A stretch of DNA of 5,727 bases from an uncultured Blautia sp. (GTDB lineage: Bacteria; Bacillota; Clostridia; Lachnospirales; Lachnospiraceae): NCBI GenBank assembly GCA_946629475.1, contig CAMOXX010000173.1:1-5727 (forward strand), given 5' to 3'. Shown here in pieces: positions 1 to 5,657 of the stretch. Under the pieces are notes generated by a model. That model was not told the origin of the DNA. It worked only from the letters and a program-made list of their open reading frames with translations, and did no database searches. The number at the start of each line of letters is the position of its first letter. Positions within the stretch are counted from its first letter, which is position 1. The position numbers and the translations under genes are program-made.

Positions 1-27
1 AATGATAATTTTTATATATTTTTTCGC

Positions 28-55
28 AATAGTTAGAATTGACTAAACTATTTAG
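28..55. repeat. Overlapping AT-rich inverted repeats, possible operator
   Basis: AATAGTTAG at 28-36 is complementary to CTAAACTATT at 43-52, apart from one extra A, with a 6-base spacer. The right arm also takes part in a second repeat: CTAAA 43-47 and TTTAG 51-55, separated by CTA. The repeats lie over or just after the plausible promoter elements, which would suit a repressor binding site. AT-rich sequence forms such repeats by chance more easily than GC-rich sequence, so the function is uncertain. A hairpin of this kind is too AT-rich and lacks the following T-run needed for a + strand terminator. Confidence 0.35.
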
Positions 56-60
56 TGCAA

Positions 61-168
61 ATGAGGACGGTAAAGCATTCTGAGAACGTCTGCCGGATAA
101 ATTATGAGAGCAAAAATGAGCAAACCGGCCACTATGCAGTGATTGAATTTCTCACATCAATGTGGTAA
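61..168 (+). CDS. Possible 35-codon upstream ORF ending Met-Trp-stop
   Basis: An uninterrupted ATG-to-TAA frame of 35 codons runs through the leader. It begins MRTVKHSENV and ends IEFLTSMW, so its last sense codon is TGG (Trp), and it stops 24 bases before the alternative hairpins. No Shine-Dalgarno sequence precedes the ATG; a GTG two codons earlier is no better. I do not recognise the peptide. It could be a leader peptide, a remnant of an older gene, or a chance frame. The upstream in-frame stop at 40-42 means it is not the tail of a longer gene running in from the left. The lack of a ribosome binding site is the main argument against translation. Confidence 0.2.
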   Translation: MRTVKHSENVCRINYESKNEQTGHYAVIEFLTSMW

Positions 169-191
169 AGTAGACGTAAATGTTCCGCCTT

Positions 192-248
192 CCCCATGGG
201 GTGCTGAACAGTTACAAATTTCATGTAAAACACCCCGGATACCCGGGG
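192..248 (+). promoter_or_regulatory. Mutually exclusive hairpins just upstream of the iorA ribosome binding site
   Basis: One fold pairs GGGGTG 198-203 with CACCCC 231-236, supported by an inner helix of TTAC 212-215 with GTAA 225-228. The competing fold is a compact hairpin, CCCCGG 233-238 with CCGGGG 243-248, with loop ATAC. The segment 233-236 is needed by both, so they cannot coexist. The compact hairpin ends eight bases before the GAGGTG ribosome site. No T-run follows it, so a transcription terminator is unlikely and an effect on translation initiation is more plausible. The pairings are read directly from the sequence; a regulatory role is inferred. Confidence 0.4.
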
Positions 249-256
249 CAGAAAAA

Positions 257-262
257 GAGGTG
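257..262 (+). promoter_or_regulatory. Shine-Dalgarno site deciding the iorA start
   Basis: GAGGTG matches the anti-Shine-Dalgarno core and lies 9 bases before the ATG at 272. The alternative upstream TTG at 143 in the same frame has no comparable site. The extra 43 residues it would add do not resemble the IorA family N-terminus. Confidence 0.75.
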
Positions 263-271
263 TACTTAAGA

Positions 272-2242
272 ATGCATAAAGAGTTTCTGATGGGAAACGA
301 GGCGATCGCCCTCGGGGCGCTGGCCGCAGGGGTGAATCTGGTTTCGGGCTATCCGGGCACTCCTTCCACAGAGGTTCTGGAGACGATCGCGAAGCGAAAT
401 CCCGGCAATGTCTATGTGGAATGGTCCATCAACGAGAAGGCGGGCATGGAAGTTGCCGCCGGAGCCGCCTATACCGGAGCCAGAGCCCTTGTGACGATGA
501 AGCAGGTCGGCCTGAATGTGGCTTCGGATCCACTGATGAGCCTGGAATATATTGGTGTGAAAGGCGGGATGGTCGTGCTTGTCGCAGACGACCCGGGTCC
601 CATCTCCTCCCAGACAGAGCAGGATACGCGAACCTTCGGCATGTTCTCCAAGGTTCCGGTGTTTGACCCCTCCTCCGTGGCGGAAGCCTACGAGATGATC
701 CAGGAAGCTTTTGATTTTTCGGAAAAATACGGAACTCCGGTTTTCTTCCGGGCCACCACCCGGGTTGATCACGGATATGAAGCGATCGACGTAAAGGATC
801 CCGAGGAGTATCTGGTTCATACGCCGGAAGGATTTGTCAAGGATCCCTCCCGCTGGGTCATCTTCCCGCGGCTTTCGGTGAAAAACCACGCGTTGATTGA
901 AAAGCGGAACGCAGACCTGAAGGAGGTCTTTTCGGATTATTCCCGCAACAGAATCATCCCGGAGCCGTCCGCTCCCTGCCGCATCGGCATCGCTTCGCAG
1001 GGCGTCAATTTCATGTACGTGATGGATTCGCTCCGCGGAAGAAATGTCCGGGTGCTGAAGGTTTCCACGCCGTTCCCCTTCCCGGAAAAGCTGGCACTGT
1101 CCTTCCTTGAGGGTCTGGATGAGGTGCTCTGCATTGAGGAACTTGATCCCGTGATCGAGCGCGCTCTCACTTACATCTGCGGAAAGTATCACCTTCCGGT
1201 CAGAATTACAGGCAAGCTTACCGGCCATATCCCTCCATCGGGCGAGAACACGATGGAGATTACGGACAAGGCAATCACTGCACTGGTAAGTTCCCATGAT
1301 GCCGGGCGTGAGGATCCCGCGAGCACTTCGGCTCAGCCTTTCGCTGCATCGCAGCAATCGCCAATCGCTCCGGCCGGAATACCGGATGCATCGACGCAGT
1401 CTGCCCCGCAGCAGTCGCCTGACGCACTGTCCGCATCCACTGACGTGCTTCCCGAGCCGCCGGCTCTTCCTGTCCGGCCGCCCGTTCTCTGCGCGGGATG
1501 TCCGCACCGGGCTTCCTTCTACGCAGTAAAAACCGCGATGCGCGGGCAGAAAACGATCTACTGCGGCGACATCGGCTGTTACACGCTGGGCAACGCGTCT
1601 CCTCTGGATATGTGCGATACCTGCCTCTGCATGGGCGCCGGAATCGGAATCGCGCAGGGAGTGCAGCATATTGAGCCCGATACCAAGTGCTTCGCCTTCG
1701 TGGGTGATTCGACCTTCTTTGCTTCCGGCATCACCGGAACGATCAACGCCTTTTACAATCAGTCGGACATGACCCTGGTTGTTCTGGATAACTCAACCAC
1801 AGCCATGACGGGCCACCAGCCGCATCCCGGCACCGGGCGGACGGTCATGGGCCAGATTGTTGAAAAAGTGAGCATCGAGCGGGTTCTCACCGCGATCGGT
1901 CTGACCACGGTTGAGACTGTCGATCCCCTGGATTTTGCCCTTGCGGTGGAAACCGTAAAGAGAGTTTCCGCACAGCCCGGTGTGAAAGCGATCATCTTCC
2001 GGTCGCCCTGCGTTGCGATTATCAAGCCCCAGGAGCGGTCGCAGGTCGACCCGGATAAATGCATTGCCTGCGGCAAATGTATCCGCGAGCTCGGATGTCC
2101 GGCGCTGATCCTCGACAGGGAACATACCAATGCGAAAGGCGCAAATAAAGCTGCGATTGACGCGTCCCTCTGCACGGGCTGCACGCTCTGCGAGCAGCTG
2201 TGCCCGGTAAAGGCCATTTCAGGAGGGAGGAAACCGCAATGA
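272..2242 (+). CDS. iorA: Indolepyruvate:ferredoxin oxidoreductase, alpha subunit
   Basis: The 656-residue catalytic subunit of the thiamine diphosphate enzyme that converts arylpyruvates and CoA to arylacetyl-CoA and CO2, reducing ferredoxin in the cytoplasm; the reaction is reversible. The N-terminus (MGNEAIALGALAAG, then GYPGTPSTEV at 26-35) is the family signature, with the NEK segment (Glu55) of the pyrimidine-binding domain. The C-terminal half has LCAGCPHR at 406-413 and the diphosphate-binding motif from Gly478-Asp479 to Asn507. Two [4Fe-4S] ferredoxin motifs follow: Cys597, 600, 603, 609 and Cys634, 637, 640, 644. The second has normal spacing; the first has five residues before its last Cys. 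Residues 340-400 are a low-complexity linker rich in Ala, Ser, Pro and Gln (40 of 61), which makes the protein longer than the roughly 600 residues usual for the family. The ATG at 272 is chosen for its GAGGTG site and because MHKEFLMGNEA fits known IorA starts. It overlaps iorB by four bases. Confidence 0.95.
   Translation: MHKEFLMGNEAIALGALAAGVNLVSGYPGTPSTEVLETIAKRNPGNVYVEWSINEKAGMEVAAGAAYTGARALVTMKQVGLNVASDPLMSLEYIGVKGGMVVLVADDPGPISSQTEQDTRTFGMFSKVPVFDPSSVAEAYEMIQEAFDFSEKYGTPVFFRATTRVDHGYEAIDVKDPEEYLVHTPEGFVKDPSRWVIFPRLSVKNHALIEKRNADLKEVFSDYSRNRIIPEPSAPCRIGIASQGVNFMYVMDSLRGRNVRVLKVSTPFPFPEKLALSFLEGLDEVLCIEELDPVIERALTYICGKYHLPVRITGKLTGHIPPSGENTMEITDKAITALVSSHDAGREDPASTSAQPFAASQQSPIAPAGIPDASTQSAPQQSPDALSASTDVLPEPPALPVRPPVLCAGCPHRASFYAVKTAMRGQKTIYCGDIGCYTLGNASPLDMCDTCLCMGAGIGIAQGVQHIEPDTKCFAFVGDSTFFASGITGTINAFYNQSDMTLVVLDNSTTAMTGHQPHPGTGRTVMGQIVEKVSIERVLTAIGLTTVETVDPLDFALAVETVKRVSAQPGVKAIIFRSPCVAIIKPQERSQVDPDKCIACGKCIRELGCPALILDREHTNAKGANKAAIDASLCTGCTLCEQLCPVKAISGGRKPQ
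1289..1471 (+). other. Low-complexity Ala/Ser/Pro/Gln linker coding segment inside iorA
   Basis: This segment encodes IorA residues 340-400, between the end of the middle domain and the LCAGCPHR motif that opens the diphosphate-binding half. It contains 12 Ala, 11 Ser, 11 Pro and 6 Gln in 61 residues and no recognisable fold. GCAGCAATCGCC at 1351-1362 recurs as GCAGCAGTCGCC at 1408-1419, both encoding QQSP, which hints at growth by internal duplication. The reading frame is intact through it, and both flanking domains look normal. Confidence 0.8.
2221..2230 (+). promoter_or_regulatory. Very strong Shine-Dalgarno site for iorB inside the iorA 3' end
   Basis: AGGAGGGAGG lies eight bases before the iorB ATG at 2239 and is part of the iorA codons for the C-terminal SGGRKPQ. 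It fixes the iorB start and, with the ATGA overlap, indicates translational coupling that would help produce the two subunits in equal amounts. Confidence 0.8.
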
Positions 2243-2811
2243 ACAAAAACATTATCTTATGTGGTGTCGGCGGACAGGGAACAATCCTGGCTTCCCGCCT
2301 GATTGCCGCTGCAGCCATGAACAGGAACATTCCGATCCGGACTGCCGAGACCATCGGAATGGCGCAGCGGGGAGGCAGTGTGTTCAGCCATCTCCGCCTG
2401 GGCAGCGGCGTACATTCTCCGCTGATCGCAAAAGGTGAGGCCGACCTGATCATCGGCTTTGAGCCGGGCGAGGCAGTGCGGCTCCTTCCGTTCCTGAAAA
2501 AAGACGGAACCGTTGTGGTCAGCAGCCGTCCGGTCATGCCGGTGAGCGCCATGATCGGAAACAGCTCCTACGACCCGGAGGCGATGATCGGTTATCTTAA
2601 GGAAAATGTAAAGAATCTTATCATTGTAGATGCTGACAGAGCAGCCCGGGATCTCGGCTCTTACAAGACACTGAATGTGGTACTCCTCGGAGCTGCCCTG
2701 AAAAGCGGGGAACTCATGCTTACGAAGGAAGATCTTGAACAGGCAGTTCAGGAAAAGGTCCCGGGGAAATTTCTGGAACTGAACAGAAAAGCTCTGGAAT
2801 GGAGCAGATAA
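2239..2811 (+). CDS. iorB: Indolepyruvate:ferredoxin oxidoreductase, beta subunit
   Basis: A 190-residue protein of the pyruvate-ferredoxin oxidoreductase gamma-domain family, the small partner of IorA. It starts MNKNIILCGVGGQGT, the glycine-rich GxGGQG turn at residues 9-14 that is diagnostic of this domain. TAETIGMAQRGGSVFSHLRLG at about 35-55 is the other strongly conserved block, and GEADLIIGFEPGEAVR follows. It carries no iron-sulfur motif; in this family those sit in IorA. Its length matches the usual 190-200 residues. It would bind IorA to form the alpha-beta enzyme and complete the active-site region. The start at 2239 is set by the strong upstream ribosome site and the four-base overlap with iorA. 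An in-frame start at 2200 would lie within iorA and is not needed. No separate promoter is seen, so it is co-transcribed with iorA and probably with the downstream ligase. Confidence 0.94.
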   Translation: MNKNIILCGVGGQGTILASRLIAAAAMNRNIPIRTAETIGMAQRGGSVFSHLRLGSGVHSPLIAKGEADLIIGFEPGEAVRLLPFLKKDGTVVVSSRPVMPVSAMIGNSSYDPEAMIGYLKENVKNLIIVDADRAARDLGSYKTLNVVLLGAALKSGELMLTKEDLEQAVQEKVPGKFLELNRKALEWSR

Positions 2812-2832
2812 AGTCAGAAGGGAGAAACAAAA

Positions 2833-4068
2833 ATGCAAATCAGCGAAAAACAGCTTTCTCAGGTAGATCATCAGGTCAAGCGCCTGATCGCCGCCGACAA
2901 TTTTTACGGAAAACGCCTCAAAGAGGCAGGCGTCGACTCCGTCGCCACAGTTGAAGATTTCCTCAATCTGCCGTTTTCCGAGAAGCAGGACCTTCGCGAA
3001 GCCTATCCCCTCGGACTGATGACCTGCAGCGAGGATGAGGTCGTCCGGATCCATTCTTCCTCGGGAACCACCGGCATGCCGGTCATCATTCCTTATACCG
3101 CAAAGGACGTGGATGACTGGGGCGAAATGTTCAAGCGCTGCTATGAATATGCCGGAATCACCAGCAGGGACCGGATTCAGATCACCCCTGGATACGGCCT
3201 GTGGACAGCCGGAATCGGATTCCAGAACGGCTGCGAAAAGCTCGGCGCCATGGCCATTCCGATGGGTCCCGGAAACACCGACAAGCAGCTGCAGATGATG
3301 ATGGATCTCAAGTCGACGGTCATCTGCGCGACTTCTTCCTACGCTCTTCTTCTGGCAGAAGAGATCGAAAAACGGGGAATCCGAAACAAAATCCATCTAA
3401 AAAAAGGTGTGATCGGGTCGGAGCGCTGGGGCGAAAAGATGCGGAAACGGATCTCCAGCGAGCTTGGAATTGAACTTTATGATATTTACGGGCTGACCGA
3501 AATTTACGGCCCGGGAATCGGTATCAACTGCAAGTATGATACCGGAATGCACTACTGGGATGATTATCTGTACCTTGAGATCATCGACCCGGCGACAGGA
3601 AAGAACGTTCCGGACGGGGAGTGGGGTGAGATCGTCATCACAACCCTGGTGAAGGAAGGAGCTCCGCTGATCCGCTTCCGTACCCATGACCTTTCCCGCA
3701 TCATACCGGGCGAGTGCCCGTGCGGCAGCCATCATCCGAGGATCGATGTGATTTCCGGCCGCAGTGACGATATGATGAAGATCAAAGGCGTCAATGTATT
3801 CCCGAAACAGATCGAGGAAATCCTCGGCACATTCCCGGAGCTCTCCAGCGAATACCAGATCCGTATTTCACATCTGGACGGCAAGGATACCATGCGTATC
3901 TATGTGGAAGCCTCCGGCGTCAACGATTTCAAATCGCTCCAGCAGAGAGTCGCTGCAGCCGTCAAGAGCCGTATCGGATTCACACCGATCGTCTACGTTG
4001 TAGAGCTGGGATTCCTGCCGCGCAGCGAGAAGAAGTCCAAGAGAGTGATTGATGAGAGGTTCCAGTAA
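2833..4068 (+). CDS. paaK: Phenylacetate-CoA ligase family (arylacetate-CoA ligase, AMP-forming)
   Basis: A 411-residue adenylate-forming enzyme that activates an aryl acid (phenylacetate or indoleacetate are the likely substrates) to its CoA thioester via an acyl-AMP. Visible motifs are the phosphate-binding loop HSSSGTTGMP at 74-83, YGLTE at 219-223, RFRTHD at 281-286 with the ribose-contacting Asp286, and the PaaK-type CPCG/HHPR segment at 295-303. GRSDDMMKIKGVNVFP at 309-324 marks the hinge. The C-terminal lysine motif LPRSEKKSKRVID has the catalytic lysine around 401-403. It is about 20 residues shorter at the N-terminus than many PaaK proteins. The start is supported by AAGGGAG at 2818-2824, eight bases upstream. 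It lies 21 bases after iorB with no terminator between, so it is in the same operon. That position favours arylacetates over other aryl acids, but the exact substrate cannot be read from sequence. Confidence 0.9.
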   Translation: MQISEKQLSQVDHQVKRLIAADNFYGKRLKEAGVDSVATVEDFLNLPFSEKQDLREAYPLGLMTCSEDEVVRIHSSSGTTGMPVIIPYTAKDVDDWGEMFKRCYEYAGITSRDRIQITPGYGLWTAGIGFQNGCEKLGAMAIPMGPGNTDKQLQMMMDLKSTVICATSSYALLLAEEIEKRGIRNKIHLKKGVIGSERWGEKMRKRISSELGIELYDIYGLTEIYGPGIGINCKYDTGMHYWDDYLYLEIIDPATGKNVPDGEWGEIVITTLVKEGAPLIRFRTHDLSRIIPGECPCGSHHPRIDVISGRSDDMMKIKGVNVFPKQIEEILGTFPELSSEYQIRISHLDGKDTMRIYVEASGVNDFKSLQQRVAAAVKSRIGFTPIVYVVELGFLPRSEKKSKRVIDERFQ

Positions 4069-4072
4069 GGAT

Positions 4073-4095
4073 CGGGATAAATCCCGGACTCTTTA
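4073..4095 (+). terminator. Weak candidate terminator after paaK
   Basis: CGGGA 4073-4077 pairs with TCCCG 4082-4086 around a TAAA loop, starting five bases after the paaK stop. The following sequence is only loosely T-rich (GACTCTTTAC), so this is a marginal Rho-independent terminator. The larger inverted repeat downstream may contribute. Confidence 0.35.
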
Positions 4096-4107
4096 CTTGT
4101 ACTTCTT

Positions 4108-4156
4108 TTGGGGAGGGGGCCGCTCAGAGTTGCGAAGCCCGCTGCCCCCTCCCCAA
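4108..4156. repeat. 13-bp perfect inverted repeat in the convergent intergenic region
   Basis: TTGGGGAGGGGGC at 4108-4120 is exactly complementary to GCCCCCTCCCCAA at 4144-4156, around a 23-base loop. The stem is very GC-rich and would be highly stable in RNA from either strand. Neither strand has a T-run after the stem, so it is not a standard intrinsic terminator. It could still act as a transcription block or a 3'-end stabiliser between the two convergent units. It may also be a copy of a dispersed repeat. Confidence 0.65.
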
Positions 4157-4166
4157 CCCCCTCCCC
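4145..4166 (-). other. Four-tract G-quadruplex motif (G-rich on the - strand)
   Basis: On the + strand, CCCCCTCCCC occurs twice (4145-4154 and 4157-4166) separated by AA. The - strand therefore reads G4-A-G5-TT-G4-A-G5: four runs of at least four G with loops of 1, 2 and 1 bases. This fits the strict quadruplex pattern. The motif overlaps the right arm of the 13-bp inverted repeat, so quadruplex and hairpin compete. On RNA it would appear in the 3' untranslated region of the TrpB2-type gene, about 115 bases after its stop codon. Confidence 0.6.
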
Positions 4167-4264
4167 TTTCGGGCACGCTTTGTGAAACGCAGGGCAATGG
4201 AACGAATCAGGATCGATGCTCTGCCCCCTCCTAAAAAAGATAGTTCGAAGCCTCGTTTCGTAAA

Positions 4265-4279
4265 AGAGTCTGAGACTCT
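4265..4279 (-). terminator. Small hairpin just after the TrpB2-type gene, weak terminator candidate
   Basis: Read on the - strand, AGAGTC and GACTCT form a 6-bp stem with loop TCA, one base after the stop codon at 4281-4283. The 3' arm runs into TTTA, giving about four consecutive T. This is short for an intrinsic terminator and may be only partly effective. Confidence 0.35.
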
Positions 4280-4280
4280 C

Positions 4281-5657
4281 TCACTCCACTTTCGGCAGCG
4301 CCGCGATACTCTTTGCCAGGTCTTCATCAGTCGGGATCGTGTCGGTCATCGTTCCGTCGTTATACTGCTGATAAGCGACCATATCAAAATATCCGGTTCC
4401 GGTCAGGCCGAACAGGATCGTCTTTTCTTCTCCCGTCTCCTTGCATTTCAGCGCCTCGTCAATGGCCGCCCGGATTGCATGACTGCTCTCCGGTGCAGGC
4501 AGGATTCCTTCAACTCTTGCAAACTGCTCTGCTGCCTCGAAAACCGATGTCTGTTCCACCGCAACCGCCTCCATGTATCCGTCATGGTAGAGCTGTGAGA
4601 GAACCGGGCTCATGCCGTGGAACCGGAGGCCGCCCGCATGGTTGGCTGATGGGATAAAGCCCGAACCCAAGGTGTACATTTTCGCGAGCGGGGTAATCAT
4701 GCCAGTATCGCAGAAATCATATGCGTACACGCCTCTGGTGAAGCTGGGGCAGGAAGCCGGCTCTACCGCGACGATTCGGTAATCCTTCTCCCCGCGGAGC
4801 TTTTCACCCATGAACGGCGCAATCAGGCCGCCCAGGTTCGATCCGCCGCCAGCGCATCCGATGATGATGTCCGGCTCGATTCCGAATTTGTCGCAGGCTG
4901 CCTTTGCCTCAAGGCCGATCACTGACTGATGCAGAAGTACCTGGTTGAGAACGGAGCCGAGAACATAGCGGTAACCTTCGCTCGAAACCGCAACCTCCAC
5001 TGCCTCCGAGATCGCGCATCCAAGGCTTCCCGTTGTTCCCGGGAACTCTGCGTTGATCTTGCGCCCGATATTTGTCTCCATCGACGGAGAAGGAGTTACC
5101 TCTGCGCCGTAGGTGCGCATCACTTCACGGCGGAAGGGCTTCTGCTCATAGGATACCTTCACCATGAATACCTTGCAGTCCAGGCCGAAGTACGCGCAGG
5201 CCATCGAAAGTGCGGTTCCCCACTGTCCTGCACCTGTCTCGGTCGTCACACCCTTGAGGCCCTGCTTCTTTGCGTAATAGGCCTGAGCGCTCGCTGAATT
5301 CAGCTTGTGACTTCCGCTGGTGTTGTTGCCTTCAAATTTAAAGTAGATTTTTGCGGGTGTACCCAGCGCCTTTTCCAGGTTGTAGGCCCGGATCAGCGGC
5401 GACGGACGGAAAGTTTTGTAGTATTCCTGGATTTCCTGCGGGATATCAAAATACGCGGTATCGTTGTCCAGTTCCTGCTCCACCAGTTCTGCGCAGAATA
5501 CAGGGGTGAGATCCTCGGCTGTGACAGGCTTGCCGGTACCCGGATTCAGCATCGGAAAGGGCTTGTTCTTCATATCGGCCCGGACATTGTACCACCTGGT
5601 TGGGATTTCATTTTCTTCAAGATACATTTTGTAGGGGATCTTCTTCTCTGCTGCCAT
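4281..5657 (-). CDS. trpB: TrpB2-type tryptophan synthase beta chain (TrpB-like PLP enzyme)
   Basis: A 458-residue fold-type II pyridoxal-phosphate enzyme of the TrpB2 group, which joins indole with a serine-derived acceptor to make tryptophan; some TrpB2 enzymes are reported to prefer O-phosphoserine. GSHKLNSA carries the cofactor lysine Lys118. ETGAGQWG at 140-147 has catalytic Glu140, and the Trp where TrpB1 has His is typical of TrpB2. GGGSN at 270-274 is the cofactor phosphate loop, EGILPAPESSHA at 383-394 is the conserved core block, and LTGTGYFD at 418-425 is the C-terminal cofactor contact. The long N-terminal extension (KIPYKMYLEENEIPTRWYN) also marks TrpB2; TrpB1 is about 400 residues. 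The ATG at 5657 has AGGAGG seven bases upstream (5670-5665). No trpA or other trp gene is in view, so it probably works alone on free indole. The gene converges on the iorAB-paaK operon and has its own transcription unit. Confidence 0.93.
   Translation of the reverse strand: MAAEKKIPYKMYLEENEIPTRWYNVRADMKNKPFPMLNPGTGKPVTAEDLTPVFCAELVEQELDNDTAYFDIPQEIQEYYKTFRPSPLIRAYNLEKALGTPAKIYFKFEGNNTSGSHKLNSASAQAYYAKKQGLKGVTTETGAGQWGTALSMACAYFGLDCKVFMVKVSYEQKPFRREVMRTYGAEVTPSPSMETNIGRKINAEFPGTTGSLGCAISEAVEVAVSSEGYRYVLGSVLNQVLLHQSVIGLEAKAACDKFGIEPDIIIGCAGGGSNLGGLIAPFMGEKLRGEKDYRIVAVEPASCPSFTRGVYAYDFCDTGMITPLAKMYTLGSGFIPSANHAGGLRFHGMSPVLSQLYHDGYMEAVAVEQTSVFEAAEQFARVEGILPAPESSHAIRAAIDEALKCKETGEEKTILFGLTGTGYFDMVAYQQYNDGTMTDTIPTDEDLAKSIAALPKVE

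Larger units (their letters stand above)
1..271 (+). promoter_or_regulatory. AT-rich 5' region and structured leader of the iorAB-paaK operon
   Basis: This 271-base stretch before iorA contains no convincing conserved gene. The first 60 bases are very AT-rich, with T-runs at 8-13 and 19-24. TATATT at 15-20 could be a -10 box whose -35 lies outside the window. TTGACT at 39-44 resembles a -35 box, but no good -10 sits 16-18 bases downstream, so the promoter cannot be fixed. From about 60 onward the sequence can form several local helices: GACG 66-69 with CGTC 87-90, GCCGG 92-96 with CCGGC 125-129, and the alternative hairpins at 192-248. I recognise no known riboswitch or T-box consensus. Regulation of the operon through this leader is an inference. 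Confidence 0.45.

Noticed and set aside
160..262. T-box or known riboswitch in the iorA leader
   Set aside because: The T-box core (GGGTGGNACCGCG-like) and the signature strings of the common riboswitch classes are absent. GGGGTG at 198-203 is too short to count.
143..271. N-terminal extension of iorA from a TTG start at 143
   Set aside because: No ribosome site precedes the TTG, the 43 extra residues do not resemble IorA, and they cross the hairpins at 192-248. The ATG at 272 has a GAGGTG site and a family-like start.
266..1669. Long open frame of 467 codons on the - strand opposite iorA
   Set aside because: It is rich in Arg, Gly and Ser with no recognisable motif and is explained by codon bias of the well-supported iorA on the other strand.
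2257..3396. Open frame of 379 codons on the - strand opposite iorB and paaK
   Set aside because: It spans two genuine genes antisense, shows no family motifs, and is a codon-bias shadow.
4108..4166. Canonical intrinsic terminator for paaK or the TrpB2-type gene
   Set aside because: The stem is strong, but neither strand has a run of T directly after it, so it is listed as a repeat instead.
4124..4327. 67-codon frame on the - strand across the intergenic repeat
   Set aside because: It overlaps the end of the TrpB2-type gene, and its Arg/Gly-rich sequence comes from translating the G-rich structure. No ribosome site was seen.
4182..4598. 138-codon + strand frame through the intergenic region into the TrpB2-type gene
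   Set aside because: Most of it is antisense to a clearly conserved gene, and the product has no recognisable domain.
4281..5657. Classical TrpB1, partner of TrpA
   Set aside because: The length, N-terminal extension and ETGAGQWG (Trp in place of His) indicate the TrpB2 group, and no trpA is adjacent.
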